Source of the DNA: Sinonovacula constricta
Lineage: Eukaryota > Mollusca > Bivalvia > Cardiida > Solecurtidae
Assembly: GCA_007844125.1 (NCBI GenBank)
Contig: CM017567.1
Coordinates: 16,233,875 to 16,297,874, forward strand
Reading direction: 5' to 3'
DNA: 64,000 nucleotides
A program made the position numbers and the translations under genes. How positions within the stretch are numbered: position 1 is the stretch's first letter; each line of letters opens with the position of its first letter. Of the stretch, positions 1 through 11,917 are shown piece after piece. The notes beneath the pieces are model-generated. The model saw nothing but the letters and a program-made list of their open reading frames with translations. It was not told where the DNA came from and ran no database searches.

Positions 1-850
1 TTAGCCCCACTGTATGCCTCTAACCACCCGACGTCTCCCTCTCGGGCCCCACTGTATGCCTCTAACCACCCGACGTCCCCCTCTCGGGCCCCACTGTATG
101 CCTCTAACCACCCGACGTCCCCCTCTCGGGCCCCACTGTATGCCTCTAACCACCCGACGTCCCCCTCTCGGGCCCCACTGTATGCCTCTAACCACCCGAC
201 GTCCCCCTCTCGGGCCCCACTGTATGCCTCTAACCACCCGACGTCCCCCTCTCGGGCCCCACTGTATGCCTCTAACCACCCGACGTCCCCCTCTCGGGCC
301 CCACTGTATGCCTCTAACCACCCGACGTCCCCCTCTCGGGCCCCACTGTATGCCTCTAACCACCCGACGTCCCCCTCTCGGGCCCCACTGTATGCCTCTA
401 ACCACCCGACGTCCCCCTCTCGGGCCCCACTGTATGTCTCTAACCACCGACGTCCCCCTCTCGGGCCCCACTGTATGCCTCTAACCACCCGACGCCCCCC
501 TCTCGGGCCCCACTGTATGCCTCTAACCACCCGACGTCCCCCTCTCGGGCCCCACTGTATGCCTCTAACCACCCGACGTCCCCCTCTCGGGCCCCACTGT
601 ATGCCTCTAACCACCCGACGCCCCCCTCTCGGGCCCCACTGTATGCCTCTAACCACCCGACGCCCCCCTCTCGGGCCCCACTGTATGCCTCTAACCACCC
701 GACGCCCCCCTCTCGGGCCCCACTGTATGCCTCTAACCACCCGACGTCCCCCTCTCGGGCCCCACTGCATGCCTCTAACCACCCGACGTCCCCCTCTCGG
801 GCCCCACTGTATGCCTCTAACCACCCGACGTCCCCCTCTCGGGCCCCCTG
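1..850. repeat. 42-bp GC-rich minisatellite
   Basis: About 20 near-identical 42-bp units containing CTAACCACCCGACGT and CTCTCGGGCCCCACTG. The spacing is exactly 42 bp wherever I measured it. Units differ mainly at GACGTCCCC versus GACGCCCCC. The left edge is at or beyond base 1; the first three bases already depart from the unit. Because 42 is divisible by three and the unit lacks stops, both strands read open throughout. There is no other coding evidence. Confidence 0.97.
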
Positions 851-1027
851 TTTTTGTCAGTGACCCCGTGCAGCCTCCTCGCAGTAAATATTTTAAGTTA
901 TTTTAAGTTAAAACTTTTATAAGAGTGAATATAAGTCCATAAAATATGATAAAATAACATGTATAGTAGTAAAAGGATCACAAAGAGGATAAAATATATT
1001 TAAAAACTGTCTGATTTAACTTTGAGT

Positions 1028-1185
1028 CAACCAGTCGTGAAACTTCCCTATATATTAACTTGAGCGTCAGCAAGGGAGTAATACCACTACCATTTTAACG
1101 ACTTTGGTATGTCGCGCCCCGAAATCGAACCCGTGGCCTCCCGTATCTGGAGTCGACGCTCTGCATATTGCGCTACCAGGTCCTG
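1028..1185 (-). mobile_element. tRNA-derived SINE fragment (family S1, copy a)
   Basis: On the minus strand there is an A-box-like TAGCGCAATATGC (1163-1175) and a B-box-like GGTTCGATTTC (1121-1131), spaced as in a tRNA head. A body ACCAAAGTCGTTAAAATGG and a TCCCTTGCTGACGCTCA segment follow. The same body recurs at 25403-25697. No pairing acceptor stem is visible, so this is not a functional tRNA. The 3' half present in the second copy is missing here, so the copy is truncated. Assignment to a named molluscan SINE superfamily was not possible by eye. Confidence 0.75.
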
Positions 1186-1189
1186 TGAC

Positions 1190-1625
1190 ATGCAAAGTTA
1201 TATATAAATGTATATTATTATATAATAAAATACCATACACTTTTAAACATGTATTGTATATTTGACAATACATAAATAGAGGGATACATATCAGTTCGCG
1301 ATGTTCTGTTTATTTCGAGATGTTTCTTAATTCTCATAATTGTAAATCGTTAAATGCAATCAACTCAATACTTCTATTTCATCCTTACACGGAGATATTA
1401 CAACAGAAAGCTATCAGCATGGGAACACATACAATATATTTATCATACGCAGGATCAATAGCCTAGACTCCCTTAGTAAAGGTAAGAGGGACAATACAAA
1501 CTTAAAGGATAGTGTTAGATGACACATGGAGTATTTGTCTAAATAAAACATTAAAGTATAGTGGTTACTATGTCCAAGTAATGTTGTATTCTCGATATCT
1601 GACAGCAGTGGTTCTATCGGCTCAC
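1190..1625. other. AT-rich spacer, nothing recognised
   Basis: No convincing ORF, RNA gene or repeat unit was seen here. It lies between the S1 SINE fragment and the 3' end of LINE A. Confidence 0.5.
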
Positions 1626-1629
1626 ACAG

Positions 1630-4350
1630 AAGCTTCAGGGCCCGGGATATTGGGTCTAAGAGTCTAGAGGTTCGTTAACAAAGTTCTGGTCTTATGGGTA
1701 TTTATAGTGTCGATGTCAGTTTTGCTCTTAGATCTACTCTGTGTACAATCGCCTGTTATGAGGAGGATGTAGTCATGTAGGGTTTGGTTTGTCCACAAGC
1801 GAGGCATATCGAGTTTTCTAGGCAGAAAGACCAAGCCCAGTGGCTATAAATCTAATCATAGCACGTGACGCAATGTGACTAAATGTTTGATAGACGACAG
1901 TTGGCTTAATACGGGGATGTACAGCTGTCATTTGTTGGTCCCAGAGTTCGTTTTTAAGTAGTAGTTCATTTTTTTTCTTAATATCTTTAATCCATGTAGA
2001 TTTGAACGGTAGTATACTATGGGTAAAAATCATGTACTAACAGTTCGAGGTTATTCTTTGCGAAAAGTCTACAGCCTTACAGCTGAATAAACCCAAATCT
2101 AACAAGGGAGGTGTCGGTCGCATTTAAATGTATTTTCATATGAAAGTTTCTTTAGTTATACAATTAGTTTAGTTATACAATTAGTTTAGTTTATAAAGAA
2201 ACATCAGCTTACGTTTGTCTCGGATGTAAGTCTATGTAGGCCTAACATTGATTTGCATATGTCCGATCTCACGTATTTACTGAACCGTTGAATCTTTTTT
2301 TACGTCAAAGAGCTGAAATTAATTTATACGCTCTATATATCAGAAATTGTGAAGTTATAGGCCTACCATAACTCTGGACCATAAAGTACAGCTGGTAGTA
2401 CAATTTTTCTATAAAGTTTAGCCGGGTGAAGTGACACCTTGTGGGTGGAGCCCTTAACCTGTCATTGAAAAGAATGCACATTTAGCTTTTTGTCGTCTGG
2501 TTTTGATTCTGGTAGTGAGCTTAAGATTTTAAGTTTTGAATCAACTCTAGATGTTCAGCAGCACTGGTAGATTCGCCTAACTTTATAAGCGCGCGAGGAG
2601 CGGGTTTTCGTTCGGAAAATACGTACTATGAGTCGTATGACGTTAGATTTTTCGACGTTAATGTCAATGTTACGTTTTAGGCAGTAGCTACTTACAATGC
2701 TAACTTGCAACCGCAGATTATTTGGGCTAGTGGCGCTAAGCGCTGTGTCATCGGCGAACGAAGGGCTGCCTCCCTTTATTGACGTTCGCTGCTTGGGTCT
2801 GAATTCTCAAGAAGTTGTATAGCTCAACGATGTAAGCTAGGTTACCACCCTGACGGAACCCTCTCACGTTGTTGATTTTTACTTGAAGTTTGAGATTTCA
2901 GTATGTTTAAATACGCGAATGGGCTTTTCTTTTCCTAGCCGCCCTAGTTTTAGAAGTAGTGCACCATGTCTTAAAACGTCAAAAGCGGACTTCTGGTCCA
3001 ACGATACATGGTCACATACACGTTAATTTTTCTCTCAACTTGGCATAATATCGTTTCTTGTAGACTGAATGTAGCGGTTAAGCAACGAAGACCCTTGTGA
3101 AAACCGTGTTGCTGTGGACTCGGGAACCTAGTTGATTGTGTATAATACGTAGGTTTGTAAACCGTTTAGGAATGAGGTTTTCGAAAAGTTTGCTAAAGCA
3201 AGGTATCAAAGATATCGGTCTATAGCTGTTCGGATCGTATTTACGTTTACTTTTACCATTATAGAAGGGTGTTATTATATTTGATTGCCAGGCTGCTGGG
3301 ATGTGCTTATGTTCTAGGGCGGAATAAAATAATGCCTAAAGAGATAATAACATCACCAACATAAATTAAATGTTCGTTAAATAAACCATCGTGACCTGGA
3401 CCTTTTGCTTTGACAAGGACCTAACAGCAGCTTTGATTTCTTGAAAAGTGAAGTAAGGTGTAGGAGGATCGCACTTGAGATGTGTATCGCGTGAACAATA
3501 TCCGGTCAACTCATCATTAAGTCATCGCGAAGGACGTCTTTATCGCATAGATTGTCGAACCTTCCAGAAAAGAAAAACTTGAAACTATAACATGCATTAT
3601 CGTTTTCGCATGTTTTATCCATTACAATTATATTGTTGCTTTTATTGTATAAAATACATTTTCTCTTTCTTAATAGACGCCCAGAACAATCTAAAGTCTT
3701 ACTCTGCCGCGCTGTTGAGTTCATCGAAGACTTGATAATTATATTGCTCTTGATGGCGTCTTTGAGTGCGTCGAAATGAACGCTTCGCCTCTTTGTACTC
3801 ACGATATGAGAAGACTGAGGTCTCAGGCAGTCTTCCTTAGTAATCCAAAACACGCCCAAGAGTTCGTACATGCGCATGCGCAGCTTTCATTTCCGCTGAC
3901 CAATTCGGTTTGGTTCTAAGGTTGGGTGTTAGGGGCAGTGTCCTAGCAACATTGTGCAAGACTGGTGTTAAAGTGTCACTTATGTAGTCCGGTGTGAGTC
4001 AAGTGATGTCATACGCAGTAAAAAGAGTAGACATGTCGTTGAGCACAACATTTTTTTCCACGCAAGTATGTACCATGTTATGTAGTAAGTTTGTCGCAAT
4101 ATCTAGCATGAGTTAAGGATGTATGTGGTCGGAAATAAATATTTGGGTATTATCGATAAAACTAATTCCTTTTATCGTACGTGACTTTTCTATATATGTG
4201 TGGCCAGTTGAGCTACTCATGTGCAGATATGTCGAGAGTTCAGTATTATAGAATGTGTAAAGTGCTGAAATATGATTAAACCTAGTCTGTAAACAAACGT
4301 GACTTTTGCTGGCCTGTATTTACTTCCCGTTGAAGTCACCAGTGGTTTGA
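1630..4350 (-). pseudogene. Degenerate non-LTR retrotransposon (LINE A), endonuclease-RT polyprotein
   Basis: This is a decayed minus-strand LINE ORF2. Reading 5' to 3', its frame fragments show the APE-type endonuclease motif GDFN (near 4329-4340), a later endonuclease motif SDH (near 4110-4125), then the reverse-transcriptase motif SYRPISLIP (3204-3227). The RT catalytic box reads FADD (2747-2758). A C-terminal LPAVLYG segment and a Cys-x2-Cys knuckle (near 1810) follow. Many frameshifts and stops break the frame; the longest intact pieces are 3506-3877 and 1818-2033. An intact protein would have copied its own mRNA into chromosomal DNA. The endonuclease is incomplete at its N-terminus and no ORF1 is visible upstream, so the element is 5' truncated and dead. 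The clade is unassigned beyond an APE-type LINE. Confidence 0.88.
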
Positions 4351-4819
4351 TATAATTGAATATGTTGTAGTTAAATCATTGCATGATTGACATAATATAT
4401 ATACAACCACATAAAAGTTGGTATATCTGTCTACCTAGATTCGATCATTTTCTATATTGTCAACAAGATGTATTATTGAGCTTAGCGAGCTTTCATAAAA
4501 TATATCGCTGTACAAACTTTCCGACAAGTATACGTATATTGGTCCACTGTGTTTTTGGGTTTAGGTTACACGACACTAAATAATTTTGTTCTTTATTCTA
4601 TAGTAAATGTCACAACTTTGGAAGCAATTTAACAGCAAACTGTTTCTTTGTGAACGCCAAATTATATGTTGTGGGAAAGACCAATGCATTATCTACTAAC
4701 ATGACCTCTGTGAAGAAAAGTTATTTGTCCCGACGACGGTTATCCTCCCCTGAAACATACACCGTAACGTTTGTATAATAAACCCGCACATTTTCAATGA
4801 GATGATCAGTCCCGACATT

Positions 4820-5135
4820 TTATACATAGCGTGTGACGTCACTACGTTAAAGTTATCTCTACACTACGACTCGTAACTCACCCAAAATTTGAGATTTGTG
4901 CCTACATAAAAAATAGTTCCGCGTAGGAAATACGTTCGATTATAATATTCATTGAATTAAGATAAATGACTAAACAACCATATTCTAAGGCCTTATTCTA
5001 TGTCCAGAAACTGTTTAAGTCTTGATATTTATAGATAAATTGAAAAAAATACGATGAGCAAGTTTTGCTTTTTTCGCTTTCGTTAAACAGTAATATGTCC
5101 ATTATACATAGCGTGTGACGTCACTACGTTAAAGT
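4820..5135. repeat. Direct repeat pair carrying a CRE palindrome
   Basis: An identical stretch of about 34 bp occurs at 4820-4853 and 5102-5135. It includes GTGACGTCACTACGTTAAAG. The copies are 282 bp apart. Each contains the CREB/ATF-type palindrome TGACGTCA. The origin is unclear: it could be a local duplication or part of an old element. The rest of 4351-6165 is AT-rich, and I recognise nothing else in it. Confidence 0.6.
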
Positions 5136-6170
5136 GTGGACCGTTTACAAAATTTAGTTCAAACTGTTTGCATGAAACAAATTTTAACTATTAGAATGTA
5201 TAAAAAAAATGCCAAAATAATCTGTTGTATACCTCTTCGTACTTGTTTTGTTCATTTTAGCAATCACTTCCGTATTCATAACAGCCATGTTGAAGAACTA
5301 CTTTACCCACAATACACCAAGTGCAATCACACAAGTCATTTTGACCGTGTGTTGACGCAACGCAGTTCCGGTCTAAAAGGATCAGTCCATTATTGATGAC
5401 GCCCAATGAACATATTATATTTATACCTTAATTCAAAAAAGTGAAGAGCCCTTATTTCATGGAGCAAGCCATACGTGTATATATCATCGACTCTGTAGAT
5501 ATGAGGCTCCTCCCACCGACAGTAATGATTGTACAAAATGAAACAAAACTAAGTCGTCAATCAGAACCACACTTGATCCTGTGTTTACCAATGATAAATA
5601 AACAATGCAAACAATGTGGATGTGAAATGTTTGCACAGTATAAAACTAGTCATAAAATCCTTTATTTTTACTTCGTTAACATTGATAACGTCAGCGAATA
5701 ATCTCGGAACTTTAATGTACTGTTGACATTGTGCAAGGTTACGATTGTGTGAAGGGTGAAAGACATAAACACTCCGGTGTTAACTGATCCATAACAATAT
5801 ATCATGGCGTGTCGTTTACAATTAATAATACTTATTAACTGACAGAAGAAGTACACTGACCATGATGTCTAACAATTGTGTTGATAATGTTTAAAGTCCT
5901 CTTTGTTTAGAAGAGTATGCAGAAATTCTGCCTACATTTCTCCTAACAGGAATAAGATATTGTTACATGTATTTTATACAGGCAAACGTTAGATACAACC
6001 TTTAATAGAAGTTCGTCGTTGTATGTTGTAAGTGCTTTTTTGTGTAACAAAAATTGTTAATATAAGTTATAAAACTTACCCTTTTCCAGGAATGGGTAGT
6101 CAAAGCGAACAAATCTCAAGTAACAATTATAAAAGAGTATTTAGATGGAAAAGTAAAAGTGTCTTGGTAG

Positions 6171-6221
6171 TGCATAATTCGAACCCAAGAGGCCTGGTAC
6201 GCAACCCGTGCTCTACTGACA
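6171..6221 (-). mobile_element. Possible tRNA-like SINE head
   Basis: The minus strand reads CAGTAGAGCACGGG and then GGGTTCGAATT about 25 bp downstream, resembling the end of a tRNA D-arm and a B box. No acceptor stem or defined body was found, so this is a weak call. Confidence 0.3.
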
Positions 6222-6379
6222 GCCCCCACCCCCGCCCCACCCCCGAAATCTAGACACACGTTTAAAAGTATGAAATAAAATCTGCGTTTCTTTAAATTTC
6301 AATATGATTTAGATAATGGTGTTGTCAGGCTTCATACGGCGCTAATCAGTTCATTTAAATTAAAATCGGGCCCAATAAG

Positions 6380-8465
6380 GGCAACAGCCTACACAGAGTT
6401 ATCGTTCGTACATAAAATATTAGCATTCGAAGTGATGATTTTCTACAGGTATTTTAAGGCAATAAACAATCCAAGTTTACCATTCTTTCAGCCCGATGAA
6501 GATACCATTTATTTTAATAATAGGTACTTGAATGGTGAAAGTCGAATAATGTTTTCACAATTAGATAAAGACATTTCTCAAACATAAATACTTAAAGCAT
6601 GCGAAGAATTACATAACAATCGAGCAGCGGGGCCAGACAGATTAATTAATGAGTTCTTTTATTACCGAGCTAAGGATCTCATATGCTATCTTCATACATC
6701 ATATAATAAACTATTCAAGTTAGAACATTTTCCAGAAAAATGGAGTCAGAGCTTTTTTATACCATTGTATAAAAATGGAACCTTAAATGATGTAGAAAAC
6801 TACAGGAGTATATCATTGCTAAGTCATTTTGGCAAGATATTCACAAGAGTTTTAAGCAATAGATTGAACACATGGGCAGAAACCTATAATGTTTATGTAG
6901 AGGCACAGGCTGGTTTCCGCAAAGACATGAGTACTATAGATAACATATTTGTTTTAAATGCAGTTGTATGTCCCATGTCAAAAATTATACGTAGCACTGG
7001 TGTACTTCAGTAAAGCCTACGATCTTGTAGTAAGAGATGTACTCTGGAGCAAGCTTATGAAGTATGGAGTAAAGGGTAAAGTTCTTAACATAATAAAATG
7101 CATGTATAATTCACTCAAAACAATAGTAAGGGTTAACGGAGAAGTCACAGATAGTTATATAAATACGTGCGGGGTAGCTCAAGGTGAATGTCTTTCATCA
7201 TTTTTATTTTCTATATCCCTAAATGACTTAGAGGAGACACTATAACTTGCGGGGTTTGAGGGAACAGAGATCGATATGTTCAAGTTATTCGTTTTCCTTT
7301 ATGCTGACGACATTATATTATTTGCAGATAGTGGAGAAAAATTACAAAACGGTCTCAACATATTACACGATTATTATACTTAATCAAAGCTAACGGTGAA
7401 CGTAAATAAAAGTAAAATTATGATTGCCATTAATAGTAGAGCGCTGTCAAACGAGAGATTTATGTATAAAAAAGAAGCTTTAGAAATAGTATCAACTTAT
7501 AAATATTTGGGTATTGTTATATCGTCAGGTGGAAGTTACAGACACACTTGCCATACCTTGGCAAACCAATCAATGAAAGCAATATTAAATTGAAAAAAAC
7601 ACCTAAATAAGTTTGTAGACATCAAAGTATCTCATAGGACAGAACTCTTTGATAAGCCTATACTTCTTATACTTAACTACGGTGCTGAGATTTGGGGTAG
7701 CATTGAAGCAATGCAAATTGGAAGGATACACTTAAAATTCTGCAAACAAATACTTGGTGAAAACTAAACACACAGAAAAAAATTATTTACGGGGAATTAG
7801 GAAGAACGCCCCTCGGACAACATAAAACAATAGCAATGATCAGATACCGGTTAAAAATTACCACAGGCAATGAGACAAAGTTTATCAAACATGCATATAA
7901 TATACTATTGCAAGACATGGAAATATTCCCAAATAAAGCTAATTGGGCAGGTGTGATAAAACAGATTCTAGACACCACTGGCTTTAGTGATGTATGGATG
8001 TATCAAGGTGTTAGCAGAGTTAATGTTTTATGGCTTTGTTTGAGCAAAGATTAAATGACTGCTACAAACAAGAATGGCTAGGACATATTGTCGACTCATC
8101 ACGAGCATAAACATAAAACATCTTTGTTCCTTTGGTTATAAGACATATCTAGACACTATTACAGCTGAATTAACACAATTGAGACTCTCTTCACACAGAC
8201 TACGAATAGAGACAGGACGCTGGAATAAACCCTCTCCTACACATTTGCATGAAAGAATATGCATAATCTGTTCTAAATTGGAAGATGAATATCATTTTCT
8301 ACTTAAATGTCTAGCATACAGCACTTTAAGAAAACAATATATTAAAAAAATACTACAACAAGCACACAAGCATGGTGAAATTCATTTAATTACTTAAATA
8401 CGAAAATAATATCGAATTAAAAAAAATCGCTTCCTACATTTATTAAGCATTTGAATTAAGAAAAA
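6380..8465 (+). pseudogene. Degenerate non-LTR retrotransposon (LINE B), RT and C-terminal region
   Basis: Plus-strand frame fragments assemble into a LINE reverse transcriptase. In order they show RAAGPDRLINEFF (near 6618-6656), ENYRSISLLSHFGKIF (near 6795-6843), AQAGFRKDMSTIDNIF (near 6904-6951), FSKAYDLVVRDVLW (near 7002-7045), GVAQGECLSSFLFS (near 7170-7212) and the catalytic box YADD (7300-7311). The thumb, KYLGIVISSGGSY and a C-terminal C-x2-C region (near 8258-8310) follow. At least three frameshifts and several stops (near 6582, 7011, 7245, 7383) inactivate it. The endonuclease and ORF1 are absent, so the copy is 5' truncated. Fragment wording resembles LINE proteins common in bivalves, which I recall but did not search. 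Confidence 0.9.
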
Positions 8466-8479
8466 TGACGTCATAAATA

Positions 8480-8481
8480 AC

Positions 8482-8518
<37 letters not shown>

Positions 8519-8521
8519 GTC

Positions 8522-8559
<38 letters not shown>

Positions 8560-8590
8560 TATTATTATTATTATTTGTAGTAGTAGTAGT
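8480..8590. repeat. AAT/ATT trinucleotide microsatellite with strand switch
   Basis: A run of AAT units (one TAGTCAT interruption) passes near 8560 into ATT units and then TAG units. The switch makes a self-complementary block able to form a hairpin. It lies directly after LINE B and may have grown from that element's A-rich tail (inference). Confidence 0.9.
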
Positions 8591-8629
8591 ATGCATAACA
8601 AGAGATGACGTGGATGAACTACAACATTA

Positions 8630-8795
8630 GTGGTCACATGGTTTTCTTTGTTTAAAAATAGCTAACTGTGCAGCGTGGCTAAGATAGGAAATATATGTTT
8701 GTAATAACGATTGTGGCGTTATGGTTCACCTTTCCGAAAGGCGTAGGACACCAATAAACAGCATTTTTCGAGATCTGTTAAGATAACAATGGTGT
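8630..8795 (+). repeat. Dispersed repeat D1, diverged fragment
   Basis: The conserved core is TCACATGGTTTTC, then GCAGCGTGGCT, then ATAGGAAATA, then TGTTTGTAATAACGA. It aligns with 50710-50860 and 55185-55340. This copy is the most diverged of the set. No coding content was seen. Confidence 0.65.
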
Positions 8796-9089
8796 ACTAA
8801 GCTGTATAATGCCTTGTTGGTCGTGTCCTTTGTTTCCTCCTTTCTTATAGCTTTCAGTCAATAACAATAAATACACACATACATTTATATCTGTTGGGAA
8901 CATAGTAATTTTGTGTAAACCATAAGCCCAGGCACGAATTGATCATGATAAGGAAATTGTTCACTGCACTATCTGTCACATAGTCTCTACAGATAAATCT
9001 TAACACTGCAACAGTGTTAGCAAATGAATAGAACATATGGTTATTTTAAGACTTAAGCGTAAGAGATCAGCGTCACATAAACTAAACAT

Positions 9090-9230
9090 AGCCAATGATT
9101 GGTTATTTACTGTTATCTCCCGGAGAGTTATCTCCTCACAGCGATTACGTCACGCGTTGCTACTTAAATCTCTGTCCCCAGCAAGGATCACGTGACGATA
9201 GAGTATCACGTGAAGTAAACATGGCGGCCT
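9090..9230 (+). promoter_or_regulatory. Promoter-like cluster (CCAAT, CRE-like, two CACGTG)
   Basis: The cluster holds a CCAAT/ATTGG palindrome (CCAATGATTGG, near 9091), a CRE-like ATTACGTCACG (near 9144) and two CACGTG E-boxes (near 9190 and 9207). An AAACATGGCGGCC start context (9218-9230) resembles a YY1 site over an initiator ATG. Such clustering is unusual against the AT-rich background. No TATA box or convincing downstream exon chain was found, so the assignment is inference. Confidence 0.35.
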
Positions 9231-9301
9231 CCATAAACACGCCCATTCTCTCACCTCTGTCAACGCCCGGTGTACAAGATTCTTGTAAAAAATATAAATA
9301 A
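9221..9301 (+). CDS. Short ORF or possible first exon, unknown
   Basis: A 26-codon frame begins at the ATG in AAACATGGCGGCC and starts MAASINTPILSP. It follows the promoter-like cluster directly. No domain is recognisable. It could be a first coding exon, an upstream ORF, or chance. A CACCTCTGTCAACG segment inside it recurs inverted near 9471-9488, which suggests a repeat-derived origin. Function unknown. Confidence 0.2.
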   Translation: MAASINTPILSPLSTPGVQDSCKKYK

Positions 9302-9574
9302 TGAATAAAATGCTCGTGAGATTATTTTGATCTCTGTATATTTTACTTAAAATGAAAATGGGTACTTTTTTTTAGAACAATGTTTAAGATATATTTTAAC
9401 CAAAATTTTCGGGGAACTATTTTGCGACATGTGGCGATAGAATATCACGTGTATGAGAACTACTTTTCCCGACGTTGACAGAGGTGTAAGCGAAACTTGT
9501 GTAGCACGCCCTCTGGTAAGAGAACGAAACACGCCACGAAAGAAAGTGAGTCAAAATTCCCGTACCCGACCGGA

Positions 9575-9693
9575 AGATTGGCGATTACATCTCTACCACT
9601 AAGAACATAGTTTAAACATTCAATTTGTTTGTCTTTAAGTTGCAATGTCGACTGAAATTCGCTTGCACAATCAGCGAGGAGGTGATCATCCAT
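9575..9693 (-). pseudogene. RecQ-like helicase first-exon fragment
   Basis: From the ATG at 9693 (context AAACATGG) the minus strand encodes about 40 residues with the layout of a RecQ-type superfamily-2 helicase N-terminus. A KDKQIECL segment resembles motif 0. GRDVIANLPVGYG then leads into Walker A. The expected Lys-Ser after GYG is replaced by Asn-Phe, so the ATP-binding loop is broken or the exon ends here. The frame runs on to 9460 without helicase similarity. RecQ enzymes unwind DNA 3' to 5' using ATP; this piece could not. It is a gene relic or an isolated exon carried by a repeat. Two other fragments of the same protein region lie at 42.5 and 43.0 kb. Confidence 0.6.
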
Positions 9694-9779
9694 GTTTGGT
9701 TTTCTGTATGTATAGTACGTTGTATTCTGTACAGTACGGTGAAATTTGACTTTCATAATTTCATATTTTTTCATATTTT

Positions 9780-11700
9780 AAGTTACTTTTTATTTTTAAT
9801 ATGATAAATTAATATTTTTGAAGAAAAGATACTATATTTTGAGGAGATAAGTCCAGAAAAAAACACAAAAAAACAACAACAAACAAACAAAAAAAAAAAA
9901 CAACACAAAACTATCCGCCTGTATTTGGGCGAAAAACTTGCTGGTGGCAGTGATATAATGTACTCAATCGTAAAACTTCGGGTATTTCCGTATGGTTCGT
10001 AAAATACACCTCGTACATAGCTCTAGAATACACCAAAGTGCGTCGCCTGAGTTATGAAACAGTGTCCGTTCGCGAGAAAGTAACAAATTATATATATATC
10101 ATTTAGTTGAGTATATCTTGCAATAACAACGATTTTTTTTTATCAATACAATCTATATGATTTACGGAAAATTGAAAAGTCAACATTAAATACCCAGTAT
10201 TAAAACTAAGACACACAAAGTAGATCCAAGATGGCGCCTTATTATGTCAGAGGTCTCTTGCATAGCATAAAGGCCGAGGTGATCAGATTGATAATGTACT
10301 GTCAAGGGAAGTAATCACTGCGGGGAGTTTGGAGAGTTGTATCAATATTGTCTGAGGTGATTGCATAATAAAACAACATGCGTCGCAGGTGTTGTGAACT
10401 TGCCGGTAGCACTAACGAATACAATTTATTGTAAGGCGATGCTCGATATTATCTGGATGTTTAATACCATGTATCGATATTATCTAAACCTGTTGGCAGA
10501 ATGAAGAACTCAACAATCAAAGAAGGGTACGGATAAGAAATATGTTATACTTCTTTTTTATTACTTTGCCTTAATTAACAATAGCATTTATATAGCTATG
10601 AAAAAAACAAGTACAGCTTGAGTTTACAAGTAGGGTAACTTTAACTGTAAAGATGTTGGCACGTGTTTTATTATATGTAAGAGATTATAAAAGATCATTA
10701 AACTTGAGTTGTAGAGTAGAGTTGTTTTTCGGTAGTGCTAGCTTTTCGATTTTTTCGAATGGAAGTTACGCACGTGCGTAAAGAGCGTTTCGGCAGGTAT
10801 CCGCCTGACTTAACATTTAAATCTCGATGTATTCACTAAACGGGATCGTGCATCCCGGCAAACAATCGATTTGGATTTCTTGTCTCTTCATCTCTCCGAT
10901 CGTGCCCTATATAGGTGAGAGAACTTGATCAGTCTCCATACCCTTTACGTGAGATTGCACAGTAGGTATAACATCGGGATTTTTAGTACCTTTATTATAT
11001 ATAATATGCCAACTGCGGATAAATCCTCGGCTTTTTATGAAATGTTTTTAACTTATTAACTCTAAACATAACTACATTTTATTTTGTTGGTAGGTTATTT
11101 TCTAAAATTCGATGTTTTCTTTCGTACCGACAACAAATCCTCAACACTCTTATACTACCTGCAAACGAACCTTTTTGTGTCGTCTGCGTATAATGCGTCT
11201 GTTGTCGTAATACTTGAGATCCCAACATTACAGATAGTATTCGTGCTTTTGTATCGCTCGCATTTTTATTTTAATAGTATAAAAATAATAGGACAGTTCC
11301 GTTAATATTAAAAAATAAGAAGTTAGATGAAGATTGAAGAAATAAGCATTCGTATCCGCTTAACAATCAGTATTAAGACATTGGATATTTGTGATGTGCG
11401 TGGGGTGTAAAAGCCTCGTTCTGAAAACACCAGCCAATGAGTGAACGCATGTCAAGGTTGTAACTAACTATATCGCTAAATATAGCCCACGCGGGTTTCC
11501 AAAGAAACTGTATTGACAAGCGTCAATAGTTTGACCGAGTTTCACCATTATAAAATATTTTTTGACTTTTGATTCATTCAGGCGGATTTTCGGCGAACTT
11601 TGTCCGATTTAGAACACGACCAGTCGGTCCAGCTAGCCTTCAACTTAGCTAGACCGGACCACCGATCTACTAGTGAATGTCGTTCGGTCGGTCCTTAATG
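9780..11700. other. AT-rich spacer, nothing recognised
   Basis: There is an A-rich stretch at 9857-9905. A short phrase, CGTGCATCCCGGCA, near 10845 recurs near 18852. A diverged inverted repeat (GGTCCAGCTAG then AGCTAGACCGGACC) lies near 11625-11660. No convincing gene was seen. Confidence 0.5.
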
Positions 11701-11759
11701 TCGAACCATGGAGCATTAGGAGGGAAGCCACTTCTACCAACTTTAAAGTCTTTGGTTTG

Positions 11760-11835
11760 ACCCGGCCGAAGTTTGAATCCGCGACCTCCCGATCCGTAAG
11801 CCGACGCTCTACCACATGAGCTATTGCGGCTGGTA
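11760..11835 (-). mobile_element. tRNA-derived SINE head (family S2, copy 1)
   Basis: The minus strand has A-box TAGCTCATGTGGT (11811-11823) and B-box GGATTCAAACT (11770-11780), then ACCAAAGACTTTAAAGTTGG. The same order occurs at 19190-19455. It is contained in element E1. No acceptor stem, so not a functional tRNA. Confidence 0.7.
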
Positions 11836-11917
11836 GAATACAAGTTTAAGGCGAAATTTGTACATTTTTCGTGTTCAATATACGTCTATAACTTAACATG
11901 TTGTTAATATGTTCAAA

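Noticed and set aside
1..906. Arrays considered as CRISPR
   Set aside because: Units are contiguous without unique spacers, and the genome is eukaryotic.
1067..1200. Functional tRNA gene on the minus strand
   Set aside because: A and B boxes are present but the acceptor stem does not pair and a SINE body follows.
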